NCBI GenBank assembly: GCA_905250025.1
Contig: CAJNOJ010000002.1
Location: 372,001 to 436,000 of the forward strand
Length of the DNA stretch: 64,000 nucleotides
Reading direction: 5' to 3'
DNA from: Adineta ricciae
Lineage: Eukaryota; Rotifera; Eurotatoria; Adinetida; Adinetidae
Position 1 is the stretch's first letter; the number at the start of each line of letters is the position of its first letter. The translations under genes were made by a program, and so were the position numbers. Of this stretch, positions 1 through 11,891 are shown one piece after another. The notes under the pieces were generated by a model. The model saw only the letters and a program-made list of their open reading frames with translations. It ran no database searches and had not been told where the DNA came from.

Positions 1-126
1 ATTTGTGCTTATGAACACACTGAAAAAAAGACGTCTTGATGAAAGAAACCGTTAACTACAAACAGATTCTTGAGAACAAAACTCACTCTTATTCATTACT
101 TCAAAAAATTCTACATCAACATAATT

Positions 127-1510
127 ATGCCTGAAACAACCTGTGCAAAAGTAAAACGCCATTGTGCTCCATTTACCTATGCTTTTACGCCTAGTCATAT
201 CAAATCGGTTCTTGTTGGAACAGTCACTGAATACGAAAGTAAGTTGCTTGTTCCCGTTCAATCAAACTCATTTCTAATCACTTTTAGCACCGAAGATTGT
301 TACTATACACTCGTACTCGATTGCGTTAACATGTCGATTTGTCCAATTACTTATTCTATTCTATGCATTCGGTTATCTTATGTGGTATAAACGTGGTTAT
401 CAAGAACGCGATCCCTCACTGATATCGTCTGTCACGTTGAAAGTTAAAGGCGTAGCAAGTCTGTCACGAAATCGAACAATGACATTAGACAATGCGGATT
501 ATGTTATACCACCTCAAGAAAACAATGCTATTTTTATAATGACTAATTTTATTCGTACAGATCAACAACCGAGACGTTGCGGTGAAGGATTCGATATAAA
601 AGATGCTAAATGTACCAACGATAGTCAATGTGCTAAATTTGGTCCATACCCTTCAAAGAGTAATGGACGTTGGACAGGAAAATGTAATTCAGAAGGTCGC
701 TGTGAAATCGAAGGCTGGTGTCCCGTGGAGAATGATCTCGATATGCCAAGTCCAATGATGGATTCGTTAAATTTTACTGTATTTGTGAAAAATTTCGTTG
801 AATTTACCCGTTTTAATGTTTCCAGAACGAACATATTTCATGATTCAAAAGGTGATAAATCATGTCACTATCATCCGATTAACGATAAATACTGTCCAAT
901 ATTTCGAGTAGAAGATCTACTAAATTTTGTCGAACCAGATGCGGAAGAACGCGCTAAAATGCTGCAGTTCGGCGCCGTTGTTCGGATTAAAATCGACTGG
1001 ATTTGTAATTTAGATTTAGGTGAAGATGAATGCAAACCCAAATATTCTTTTGGCCGTTTGGATTCTCGATATAAAGAAGAAAAGTTTTCGTTCGGTTTTA
1101 ATTTTCGTTATGCATCGCACTGGAAATGGCGAACAAATTCCCATCGCACACTGACTAAAGCATTTGGTTTACGTTTGATCGTTACTGTTAACGGTGAAGC
1201 TGGTCGATTCGACTTTCTGGTTTTAACACTCAACATAGGCTCAATGATTGGTGTCCTTGGTTTGGCGACATTTATATGTGATATTGTTGCGCTATATTTT
1301 TGTAAACAAGGTTCGGTTTATCGAAGACAAAAATTTCAAACGATTAGCCTCGCACAATTACCACCACCGACCACAACAGTCTCAACGGCACCATTAACAG
1401 CAGCGACACTTACGCAGAAACGATCGTCCTCGATGGATGACAAGTATCCGGTATATGCAGTACGATTTAAGCGAATGAATAGTCATTTGGCTGTAGGCGA
1501 TGAATGTTAA
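127..1510 (+). CDS. P2X purinoceptor (ATP-gated cation channel)
   Basis: Trimeric plasma-membrane channel opened by extracellular ATP. Two exons, 127-238 and 288-1510, join in frame across a 49-base GT..AG intron and restore the family motif ETPKIV at the start of TM1; predicted length 444 aa. TM1 is followed by YKRGYQ, then VTLKVKG, whose two lysines are the ATP-phosphate ligands of the family. The ectodomain has all ten conserved cysteines (six up to CEIEGWCP, then four). NFRYA supplies the N-F-R ATP contact. TM2 runs roughly from FDFLVLTLNIG to IVALYF, followed by the trafficking motif YRRQK (YxxxK). The start is the first in-frame ATG after the upstream stop-poor stretch; the first 30 residues are not conserved, so a further upstream exon cannot be excluded. 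The subtype cannot be assigned. Confidence 0.93.
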
Positions 1511-1563
1511 ACATTTGTTGTATATGATATGCGCATTTGTGTCGATATGCATTTTGTCTTTAG

Positions 1564-1586
1564 ATATATATATATATATATATATA
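1564..1586. repeat. (AT)n microsatellite
   Basis: Uninterrupted AT dinucleotide run in the 3' flank of the P2X gene. Confidence 0.9.
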
Positions 1587-3900
1587 CATACACTTCTTTA
1601 ATAGATTTAATTCCACTTCACTCGATTTGTATAAACGAGTGTTTGTTTTTCTATAATTAAAATTATTTGTTAAGAAATACGAGAGATCTGAAGTATTGGG
1701 AATTTGAGTTGTTCGTGCTGATCGATATCAATATAGAATAAAATTAATTAGGAAAACGATTATTCTAGTGAATTTTATTGTCTACTTCATGGGAATATTT
1801 TTTCGTTTGAACGGTTCAATGAGTTAATTATAAATAAATAAGTTTTTTATATAATAGAAAAAAATAAAAAGGACTGCTTCCACATCTCAATTAATAGAAA
1901 GCCTTGATGTATGAATACAATGATAGAGAGCTTAATAAAACGACTGTCAATAGACCTCTTCATATGATATTTTTCCTCCAAATACATTTGCGTGATTGGA
2001 TTTCGTTTTATAATGGCTGGCGTATTTTCTATCAGCAGTATTTCATTGTCGATTATTGAAGATGCTTGAGCGGTGCATCGATTCAATTAATGTTCGTTCT
2101 GACGCATGATTGGATTGAAAGATCTATTTCAATGAAAACAATCCGAAAAGTGCACATTTGGTTATACTAAATATCAAATTAGTCGTGTTTTGGTTAACTC
2201 AGTAAATAATAACAATAATAAAACCGATAGGACTATACGCTACTATGGTAGTCCGAGACGTCTCCTCAGCTGAAGAAATTATCTGCTCTAATATCATCAA
2301 GACATACATATACCTCGATCGATAATTGACATTTATCGATTACCATTTAGGACACATGTAGAATAGAGTCGGTTTCGTAGTCTACTTTCACGTCAGATTA
2401 TATGTAAAAAAGGACTAAGCATGGGTCAATGCAAATATTGATTGGTTCTTTAGTGACGATTAAAAAACTCGAATTTTCTAAAAGAGATTTCACATATGTA
2501 GATCTGTTGTTTTCTTGAGCAGCCTAAAGCACAATCTCAATCGATTTCAGTTGTACAATTTTGCATTACTTTCGATGAGCACATTTCCACCGTCATCGAA
2601 TTGTGCTATAATAAATTACAAGCGAAAAGCGACTCACTTTCAGAAGGGTATTAGTTTCTTCGGTGACAAGTTCTTTCTTTTCAGATTGAACGACATCAAC
2701 TTCCATTTGAGTGTCTATAACATCCTTTATTGAATTCACTATTCGAGAGTTCATCGAGTGTGTGTACGGAAAAACAATTTGTCAGAACAAAAACTAGTAG
2801 AAGGGTGTATTTAACATGTTATCAAGTATATGTCGATGGTGTCACCATTGATAATTCCATAGATACTAAACCACTGGTAGACAATTTTTTTGATATTGTT
2901 TCTCGGACTACAGAAACTAATAGTGAAAAGGATTGGGAAATATCTCGCCTGTAATATTTCGTTAGTCTTTTTGCACGGTAATATCGAATCGGATCATTCA
3001 TCATCTGAATTTCTTGTGTTGAAAAACAGGATATGAATGTATATGATGATTTTCAATCGAAGAGAATGCGATCGTGATCAACTTTTTCGAATAGATTCTT
3101 TATTTATTATCGTCAACACAATATGGAAACGAATCTGTACAAACTTGAAAAAGTAAACATTATTGCAGCCGTTATCGAACTAAAACAAATTTAATCATTC
3201 TGATAAAGATTATTATAATATACTTTTCGTCATATTTTCTGAATTGAATTAAACGAATTACGTAAATGCATATCGTTCAATAAACAAGGATAGCGCTCAT
3301 CCTTCGAATTCGCCGGTCCTTTCCTGAAAGAATTCTTCTGATGCTGAACATGTTCAAACGGTTTGAAAAACACATAAGACACTGCGATTGTCACGAGTCC
3401 TCAGCTGAATCATGATACTGTGTCACGCGTTAGAATTAATATAAAGCAAATATTGTTCTTTTTTCATGAAACGAACCCAAATAGGCATTTGTCAGCGAGT
3501 AGTTGTCTGATGTGAGCTGTGTTTCACAGCTAACAATTGCTTCTTTTCTATACTTTCAGGAAAATGATACCCTATCGAATATTTTCATTGAACGTTGGCG
3601 AAATTCCTTTTAAAAAGCTTTGATTTTTGATAAGGTTGCCCCACATGTATACTCTACGGTGAATCTGGAATTCTAACGTCTAGTCGTTCGTCGGCCACTC
3701 ACAACTAGCCGTTATCACGACTGCCTCCGTTATACCTTTTTGCGATGTATATTGGCTAAAATCCTGTCGAAAGACCTGACGTATCCTAACAAACAACTAC
3801 CTTCTACAACAGAATTTGTAAAACACACAGAAAAATATTTCTTTTGAAAGAAGAAAGGAAGAAGTCTAAAGCTTGATGAATAAGAAAAAACTAAGCTCAG

Positions 3901-4120
3901 GTTTGAATTCTGTGGCATCAATTACCCTTCGGTCAACCCTTAGTGTGAATATTATTATTGTATGCATAGTTGATAATAAGCTAATTATTAGTTAATAATT
4001 AGTTAAAACAAACGCCATATTCGAATTCATCGACGTCAATTACCCCTCGGTCAATCCTTACTTTGCATATGAATAACCCATGCCTAGTTAACAATTAATT
4101 AATAACTAATTAATAAAAAG
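3901..4120. repeat. Imperfect tandem duplication, two copies of about 110 bases
   Basis: Copy 1 (about 3901-4015) and copy 2 (about 4017-4120) share in order GAATTC, a CAATTACCC(T/C)TCGGTCAA core, CCTTA, and an AT-rich tail built of TTAATTA-like words. The tail words can fold on themselves. Copies differ at several positions, so the duplication is not recent. Origin unknown; it could be a remnant of a small element. Confidence 0.6.
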
Positions 4121-4455
4121 TAAACTCAGATTCAAGTTCCCCGAACAGTAATCACTTTTTCACAACCATCGATCAATTTCATTGATTTTAGAAATACTAT
4201 TTTCTGATTTGATAGGCCAGACAGACAGACAAACTTTAAGCTTTTTAGCACAGCATTTAAACGCTTTATAACCCTTCCTTTCAGAGAAGGAAATAAGAAA
4301 ACCGATGAGTAATCTTGAATTCTTCTAATTTTATATGAAATACTTCAACTTTGAAAGTAAAATAGTATCTTTTCTCATATTTGTAAAAGAACGAAAGGAG
4401 TTGCATAAATATAGATAATATTATCTTGTGATTCATCATTCATATCTTTGTTTCA

Positions 4456-5558
4456 ATGTTTTCGAGAAGCATGATTTACCAAATCTTCTTCTGTGTTGTT
4501 AGGTAATTAATAGCTTTTTTCTTAATTAATTATAACTAATCTAACGCAATTTTATTATAGTTTATCAAGTATGGTCAAGATTATCTTTCTACATTGAATT
4601 TTGAATTTCTATTTGAATAAATTTTATTTGTTTAGCTTTGCCATTATTTGTTAAATGTCAGGCTAATATTTGTCCTACAGCAACATGGTCACCAAATGGT
4701 GTAACAGTAGCTGGTGGTCATAGGTCAGGTTCCGCATTTAATCAATTAAATACTCCTATCGGAATACTTATTGATGATGATCAAACAATTTTCGTAGCAG
4801 ATACATCAAATCATCGAATTGTTAAATGGAAAGCAAATGTTTCCAGTGGTTCGTTAGTTGCTGGTGGAAATGGTAAGGGTGATCGTTTGGATCAATTGAA
4901 TAGCCCACAATATATTGCTATGGATAAAGATAAAACAATATATATTGGTGATTGGGGAAATCAGCGTTTACAACGGTGGATTCAAAATACACAGAGTGGA
5001 AAAACTATTCTAGGAAATATTACCCTTCTTGGTATAACATTTGATAATGAAGGATCTTTTTATCTATCAGATTATATAAATAATCAAGTAACTAAATGGC
5101 GTCTTGGTCAAACAACTGGACAGATAGTTGCTTTAGGTTTAAATATTCCTCGAATGATACGTCTTGATTCATATCGATCTGTTTATGTAGCTGATGCACA
5201 CAATCATCGAATAATGAAATTTAATGAAGGAATTACAAAAGGTATTGTCGTAGCTGGTAGAACAAATGATTCTGGATCAGCTGAAGATCAGTTAAATTAT
5301 CCGAGAAGTGTTATAGTCGACGATTCAGGTAGTATTTATGTAGCAGATACAAATAATCACCGAATAATGCGTTGGTTAAAAGGTGCTACATCAGGTACAC
5401 TTGTTGTTGGTGGACGTGGTGGTGGTACGGCATCTGATCAACTATTTTATCCTAGTGATTTAATTTTCGATACATATGGAAATCTATACGTTGCTGATAC
5501 ATTCAATCACCGAGTACAAAAATTTCTGATCAATAAAAACTCATGTAATAGATTATAA
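4456..5558 (+). CDS. Secreted NHL-repeat protein
   Basis: Predicted 325-aa secreted beta-propeller protein. Residues after the signal region carry about six NHL-type repeats, each with a core such as FVADTSNHRI, YVADAHNHRI and YVADTNNHRI followed by an aromatic/basic word (VKW, MKF, MRW) and an (A/V)GG turn. The proposed exons are 4456-4502, an 8-base microexon 4561-4568 and 4636-5558; the phases add up (47+8+923 bases) and create a hydrophobic leader (MFSRSMIYQIFFCVV...) that the ATG at 4638 would lack. A minimum model starting at 4638 keeps all repeats. NHL propellers bind proteins or other ligands; the ligand here is unknown. Repeats are closely similar, pointing to internal duplication. 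Confidence 0.8.
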
Positions 5559-7540
5559 ATTATCAGTATTTTATTTTACTTCAGTTGAATAACATTTTCT
5601 TCGTTTCTATTTTGAAGTAATTTTTCAAAAATTTGTTTCAATAAATTTAATACAAATTGACGCAGAAAAATATTGGACAATTTTTTTTATGAATATCTAA
5701 GTAATGAACTGTCTAATTGAACTTCGAATATAAATAAAGACTCAGCTGCTTTCCTTAACTTCAAAGATAAATGAACAAAACGAAAGTTAAATCTTTAGTA
5801 TATAGTAGGATTAGATATAGTTTTGATTGACAGATTTATGGTTCATTAATATATTCTCTTATAGAAATAGGAATTGTTTGAAATCGATAGGAATAGATTT
5901 ATTTTAGTTTGACTTAATCATAACTCACATATATGTGAAACTATATTTAAATATGATTTATAGGTATGCATAAGTAAAACTATATCGTTCTTCGGTACCG
6001 ATTTTATCTTAAGGTATATTTTTTAAATATTCGCTTATATTTGAACCTATATTAGACAGCTACTCGACTCACAATGGACAAAATCGTAGTCGATCTTCAA
6101 GTTCCGTTTCAGACATTGCAAGTAGCGTCAGTATATGTACCACTCAGCAAAGTGAAGAGAGCGGAAGGCATAGTCATTCTTCGACTTTTTTATATGAACT
6201 GAGGATCTTGAAGAATTTTTGGGAACTTTCAAGCTCTAGCAACCTTATCATAAGTAAAACTAATCAACATTTTAGGGGAAAGTAGTTTTACAATTTTTAA
6301 TAAGACCTTTTCTGAAGATCAAGCGAGAAGTATTGTTAAAATTCCTTGTTGATGATTGAATTTCTAACGGTCAGTTCGAACGTTATATATATAAGTACAG
6401 TGCCGTAACACTATAACCTCATTCGAAAATTAAGCATAGAACTGTTTTGTTCCTAATTTCTTTTCGATTTCAGACTAGAACAAATCGATACAATTTCATT
6501 AAAGCAGATTCATCATATTCATGAGGGTGTACACACGTTTTTCCAGGGATCTTGTCTGTTTGGGTCACTAGCGAACAAAAACGACTTCGACTTTGTAGGC
6601 TGGTCGGAAGTGAGACAATTGTACGTGGCTTGATGAAAATGATCCAGCAAGAACCAGTGTTTGCCGGAGCAGATCTCAGCCTAGATCAATGTTTTGCTTG
6701 TTCTTATACATGAAGTTGATAGAGGTAGGACTATCCATCTCGTACCTATTACTAATAAAATAAGCAAATTCATTACGAACAAATTATCAGTTCGCTCATG
6801 ATAATGGTCCTTCACATGTTCGTCGAGAAGTTGTTAACTATTCAACAGAAGAAGGCATCGAAACAACTCCACATCCACCGAGTGATTTTTGGCTGATCAT
6901 GCAAGCAAAGAATCGCTGATTCGGGAGGTTTCCATCATAGAATAGCGATGTCTATTTTGAGCATCTAATAAAATAACCTTGTAAATATTTTTTTTTGCTT
7001 TTCATATTATTTTAGTTTATGCTGTCAAAATCTCTTTTTAGCTATAGCAACTACGGAATTAATCTAGTAGAGTGTAACACCTGAATCCAGAATCGAGGTG
7101 TTTTATTGATTATTAAAGGCGAGATCTTATACTGTACATTGCTGTAGAAAACATTCAATATTTACGGTTGTACAAAATTGAAAACAGCGGGGTTCAGAAT
7201 TTTTTTATGCCTCCTAAGTTTTATAATAATTCTTGATGGAAAACGTACATTTCATTCATGTAAAACCACTTTCCAAACGTTATTCTCTTCCACTACTTGC
7301 ATGAACTGACAGGTTATTCATGCATATTCATATGTGCTATGACTTTCAAGACGATCACTTGTGCGTTTTAGTCTTGCGTTCTAGAAAAGTGAAATGATTT
7401 CGTATGACAATTAACTTCTATATTTTACAAGCAAATTATTCCAAGAAAAGAAAAACAACCACCTGCAGCACATCATTGTGTACACATTCCTCGACAAAGA
7501 CAAAAAGAAGTGCATTGCAACAACAGAGATATTTTTCATG
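5559..7540. other. Intergenic, 2 kb, with decayed coding pieces
   Basis: No intact gene. About 6073-6200 (+) is an open, serine-rich coding-like stretch without a start or neighbours. About 6810-6915 (+) resembles a transposase fragment (separate entry). Confidence 0.55.
6805..6915 (+). mobile_element. Possible Tc1/mariner-type transposase relic
   Basis: One frame reads QFAHDNGPSHVRREVV..., then after about 15 residues TTPHPPSDFWL. In Tc1/mariner DDE transposases the second catalytic aspartate lies in an HDN.RPH motif and is followed by a LPHPPYSPDLAPSDYHLF-like block. The order and spacing match, with the YSPDLAP part deleted. Flanking sequence in the same frame is interrupted by stops, so this is a dead fragment. 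No terminal inverted repeats were found. The match is short and could be chance. Confidence 0.4.
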
Positions 7541-9400
7541 TTAACTTTCTAGTAAAGCATGCCATCGTGTTATTGTGTCACCTTGTGCATTGAGCATCGA
7601 ATCCCAATGAGCAACTTGAGTATTACCACTGGCACCGTGTCCTACAAGTTCATCAAGTCAAAAGGAATATTTTAGACAAGGGAAAAAAAGAATAAAAACT
7701 AATTGTACCGAATGATATCCATCCAAGATTTCGATCATGTTTTCCTGTGGAACTTTTATTGATAATCGTAATTACAAGTGTGATTTGATCGAGCAGACTC
7801 TCTTGAATGTTAAATGGATAACGTTCAGCAAAAACAGGATGATGTTGAGTACGACGTGTAACTGTGCGATTCGATAGCATTTCCACACCATTTGCATTGA
7901 GAAGTGTGATCTGAGCAAAAGCGTCTTAAAAAGATGAGGTGAGGCCATATGGAAAAGCTCATTTAAAGACAATAAATAATTACCTGGTGCTCGTCCTTGT
8001 GACGCCATACCGAAATTGATACCTTTTCCTATCTCAAGAATAAGTATTGATTGATTTCTATCGTAAGCTAGACCGATTTCAAGTTCGGGTAAAAGCGAAC
8101 TACTCGATCCTGTGCTCGTTATTACAGAATTTTTTCTGGACGGAGCGATGCTACTTGTTCGTGAACGTGAACTGCTTACATCCGAATCATCAGACATCTA
8201 AAATAGAGCAGCGTTTTGGTGACAGATGTGGTATCGGATATTATACATACGTAAACACGTTCTAATGGAATGATCTTACACATATCTTCATCAAGGTTGA
8301 CTAAACCAAACATGACTGTGGCTTCAGCGAGAAGTTTCTCCCGTTTGAAACGTTCATTTGTGTATAATCGAAACCGGATGCCTTGTGTTTGTATCGATTC
8401 TAATTGAAGGGGAAAATTTGAAATAAGTAGATACGATCAAGTTTCTCTTAATGTTACGAACCAGGTGAGACTTTACAGAAAAATTCTTCAGCAAACATCG
8501 CATTATCAGCAGGCTTGGCTCGTGTACGAAAACGAATTCGTTTATTTGGCAACATAGTTAGATGTATTTGTACAAGTAATTGTTTTGATGCACGTTGATT
8601 CATATCTAATGATGCTTTGATAACGAAAACCCACATTTTACTGTTTTTAGCATCAAATTTCAAACGAATTTCAAGTGAACCTGATGATAAACTATTATTT
8701 GGACCATTAATCGATATTGAACCTTGATCACTTGATATAGATTTTGTGTCCTGGAAGAAAACGATTCAGGTGAATATCTAATAAGTGCTTTTATTCTTTG
8801 AGAGTACTTGATTATTACGGTTAAAAGCAGTAACTAGATTCTCAGGAAATGAGAGTGCTACACTGTGATGAGCATTCAGTTAACTCTGAATGAATAAAGA
8901 ATGAACTTTTATCTATTGGCACAAGATATGCTTGAATTATCATGTCGTCTCCGTTCGCTTAGTCATTAACAGATCGAAAGACGTTTTCACAGCTATGAAT
9001 AATTGATGAACATCAATTCTTACTATATCCATGTGATCGAGCAACATTTGATTCCGTCTTGATTTTTGTTTATTGTTATGTGACAGAGCGGGTGATGATG
9101 GAGCCGATTGAGCACGATTTGTCGGTCCACGATTAAGACTCAGTTGTCGTCTTGATGTTCCGATTACATTGGTTTTCTGTCGATCAGTTGTATTTGCATG
9201 AGATCTTTTCGCTAAAATCCAATAGAAAATATTTAAAAAAAAAGAACTTTGCTTTCGTATTCAAATACTTTTTGCAGTCGGTGATTCATTTTCTTTGTTT
9301 TCTACAATAATTGGTACTTGTGGTAATTTTCGATTTGCACCATTGACTTGTTTCACCGGCGGTACTAAGGTCGTATAATCATCATCTGGGAGGTCGGTAC
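7541..9400 (-). CDS. Synaptotagmin-14/16-like double C2 protein (5' end missing)
   Basis: Multi-exon gene encoding two C2 domains that in this family bind membranes or other C2 proteins in vesicle traffic. The first exon seen (about 9400-9270) begins after an AG acceptor inside a disordered region (DLPDDDYTTLVPPVKQ). C2A spans about 8750-8280 (SLEIRLKFDAKNSKMWVFVI...; LVQIHLTMLPNKRIRFRT). C2B spans about 8100-7541 (ELEIGLAYDRNQSILILEIG). It ends with LGWISFG, then after an intron AHWDSMLNAQ and RWHALLES, the Syt14/16-type C terminus, where HW and RWHxLLES are characteristic. Like Syt14/16, the calcium-coordinating aspartates are not evident, suggesting a calcium-independent C2 pair. No start exon or N-terminal membrane segment was found upstream; see the finding on the lamin/synaptotagmin junction. 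Confidence 0.8.
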
Positions 9401-9748
9401 CTGTAAAATCAAACGAAAACTAAGGTCTATATTTACGTATTGAAACGAATTTAATGAATTTCAACAATAATTAAGAAAATATTTTTCATTAACCAACAAT
9501 GAGAGAAAGCGAGAGGAAAATGAAAAAATTAATTTCCCCGTAGGATTCAAACATTCTTGCCACATCTCATTTACATAGATACAAAACAGACACGAACAAT
9601 GATTAGATGACATCAATAATAACAATCTTACGAAAAAAAGGATAGTAACACATAGTGGCACGTCGGAAACTAAAGGGCAGACGTTCGAGAAGAACTGATC
9701 TTGAGTTTTGATGTGCTTGGAGTTGTGAAGATGTTCGTTTCTTACAAC

Positions 9749-10623
9749 GGCCCNGATAGCCTAGGGTAGAAACCGAAATATACGAGATGAAATCGAAGTT
9801 TGATAGATAATTACTGTTTCATGGACTTGAGCGTTGAATTGAAGTTCTTCACGTAATGTTTTGTTTTTATTCTCAAGATCAACACGAAGAAGTGTTTCGG
9901 ATTCAAGTTGACGTTTCAATGCCGTCACTTGTTTATCGAGATCAGCATTAGTACCACGTAAACTCTGACAAAGACAAATATCAATTCGTAGAATTTATTA
10001 GTTTCCGCGCAACTTACCACATTCTCATCAGTTTTTCGATTCGCATCGAATCCAAGTGCGTCGTTGCGTGCTTTCAAGTCACTCAGTTCGGTCTCGTATT
10101 GTTTCAAACGACCTTCAGCAGCCCGTAAATCTCGTTCTTTACGAGCGAGTCTAAAAGACAAAACCAGCATGTTTCCAACAGATATTTTCTCAACTAGAAG
10201 TCGACATACTTCGCTAATGCATCTTGTGCTTCGGCATTCGATTTTTCAGCCTCGATTTCTAAGCGTGACTTTTCTCTAGCAAGTTCTTCGATAAGTTTCT
10301 TCGCATCTTCAAGTTCGCGTTCGTACAATTGTTTGACTTTCGATGTTTCGACTTCATATGTATCACTATAAGATGCAATAATACTCTAAAACGAAAAACA
10401 ACACTACGTTGAACACACTTCTATTGTGTAAACTAAAAAACTTCACCTTTAATTCTTTATTGTCTTGCTCCAAACGACGAACAGTATCAATGTAAACAGC
10501 CAAACGATTGTTTAGTGTTTCCAATTGTTCTTTTTCTTGTGCACGAGACAGATTCAATCCACCTGTGCTACCTGTTGAAGACGTATTTCGGCTTCGTAAG
10601 GATGCTGATGATCGATTAGCCAT
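9749..10623 (-). CDS. Lamin (nuclear intermediate filament), N-terminal half only
   Basis: Exons 10623-10447, about 10385-10216, about 10150-10018 and 9964-9815 join in frame. The head MANRSSASLRSR is followed by coil 1A (EKEQLETLNNRLAVYIDTVR, the intermediate-filament initiation motif) and coil 1B (YERELEDAKKLIEEL; ARKERDLRAAEGRLK; TLLRVDLENKNKTLREEL). LRVDLENK..LREELQF is the classic lamin coil 1B ending. Coil 2, the nuclear localisation signal, the lamin-tail Ig domain and the CaaX box are not found. A further exon appears to open at 9760 after CTACCCTAG, but only six bases later there is an N (9754), and what follows does not encode lamin. About half to two thirds of the protein is therefore missing, most simply through an assembly join at the N; a true truncation is the alternative. 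Confidence 0.85.
9754..9754. other. Ambiguous base (N) at a probable assembly join
   Basis: Single N six bases into what looks like the fifth lamin exon. Sequence to its left has no lamin similarity. Confidence 0.8.
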
Positions 10624-11891
10624 TGTTTTTATCTGATTTGAGTAATTAATTCAATCTAAAATGTCGCCAATCGTCTGAAAGAAAATCAAATGAGACACAA
10701 TGTAATGACGAAATCTAGGAAGATAACGATGTCATTTTTGGTTTGTGGTTTTTCCCACTGGAAGAAAAGAAAAAGCATTGCTTTCTTTCTCGAGTACATT
10801 AGCGTAATTTGACATTTTCAATGTGCATCGATATTTTACTAATGAGAACACAATAGGAACAAACGTCTGGTCAGGCATGGTCATTATTCGCCTTTCTATT
10901 GTCTACAGGTCGCCGTTCGCATTCAATATCGTGCACAATGCTTGCTATACGATACGGATATAAAGAGCAGCTTTGTTCGTTTATAACGTAGATACAGAAA
11001 GGAAGAAATAGATGATTGGCTGCTGCAGCCAATGAGAGATTGTTAGTGAATGTAGCGCTAGGTGAACTAAATTATAATTGCAGGCCTTTGTTTTATTCGG
11101 AGCAGTAGAAGAAGAGCAAAAGCCTCCATAGTTGATACCTCGTCTTAATGTATCAGATCGGCGAGAATCATATAAATTTATCGGTTTCCCAAACATTTAA
11201 ATATGAATCTTCGACAAAATATCGTCCGGATGTAATATTAATCCGTCGATAGAGGTCGATACATACCGTTCACATCTGATCGGTTCTGTTGTTGAAAAGG
11301 TTATAATATTTAATTTGATGTTCAGCGATATAAAAGTAGACAGTTGAAATTCTTTTTTCAATGGCATGAAATTAGTACGATGTTCGATGATTATTCATTC
11401 ATAAACATACTCTCGTAGAACAATTGTGAAAATTAAGTAAATAATTTCTCTGTTCAGACGGTTACAATAGTACACTGAATTTGCGTTCGTAGCTAGACAT
11501 GTCTCAACGTGTGAATGTTGATTCAGACGATCATTACATTCGAAATATTGCTCAACATGTGTGGATGAAAAACGTGTTTCGTGATTTTCGAAAAGATTTG
11601 GTTGTTTTGTTTTTCTTTCTGGAATAAAATCGATTGCACGAATGCTTTCACCTACGAGCTTTTGTTTCGCAACCTTGAAAAGAAACCTTTAGCAGCGTAA
11701 GTTTGTAGACTGTTTCATATTGACGTCACAACAATATTAGTCGAAACTGTTTTCGATCACATCCGAAGTATTTATTATTCGAAAACGAAGAAAAACACAA
11801 AAATAATTATCAAAACTCGAATCTGACGAACTGAAAAAAACACAGAAGAAGAATAGAACCCATTTATTCTGCATAGGTTTGTTTTGTTCGT
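10624..11891. other. Intergenic, 1.27 kb
   Basis: Upstream region of the lamin and 3' flank of the EI24-like gene. No coding signal or RNA gene recognised; the reading frames present lack codon bias and homology. Confidence 0.6.

Larger units (their letters stand above)
1511..4455. other. Intergenic, 2.9 kb
   Basis: No convincing gene. It starts with a short (AT)n run at about 1564-1586 in the P2X 3' flank. A weak minus-strand coding-like stretch (about 2515-3004) and an imperfect direct repeat (about 3901-4120) are described separately. Confidence 0.6.
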
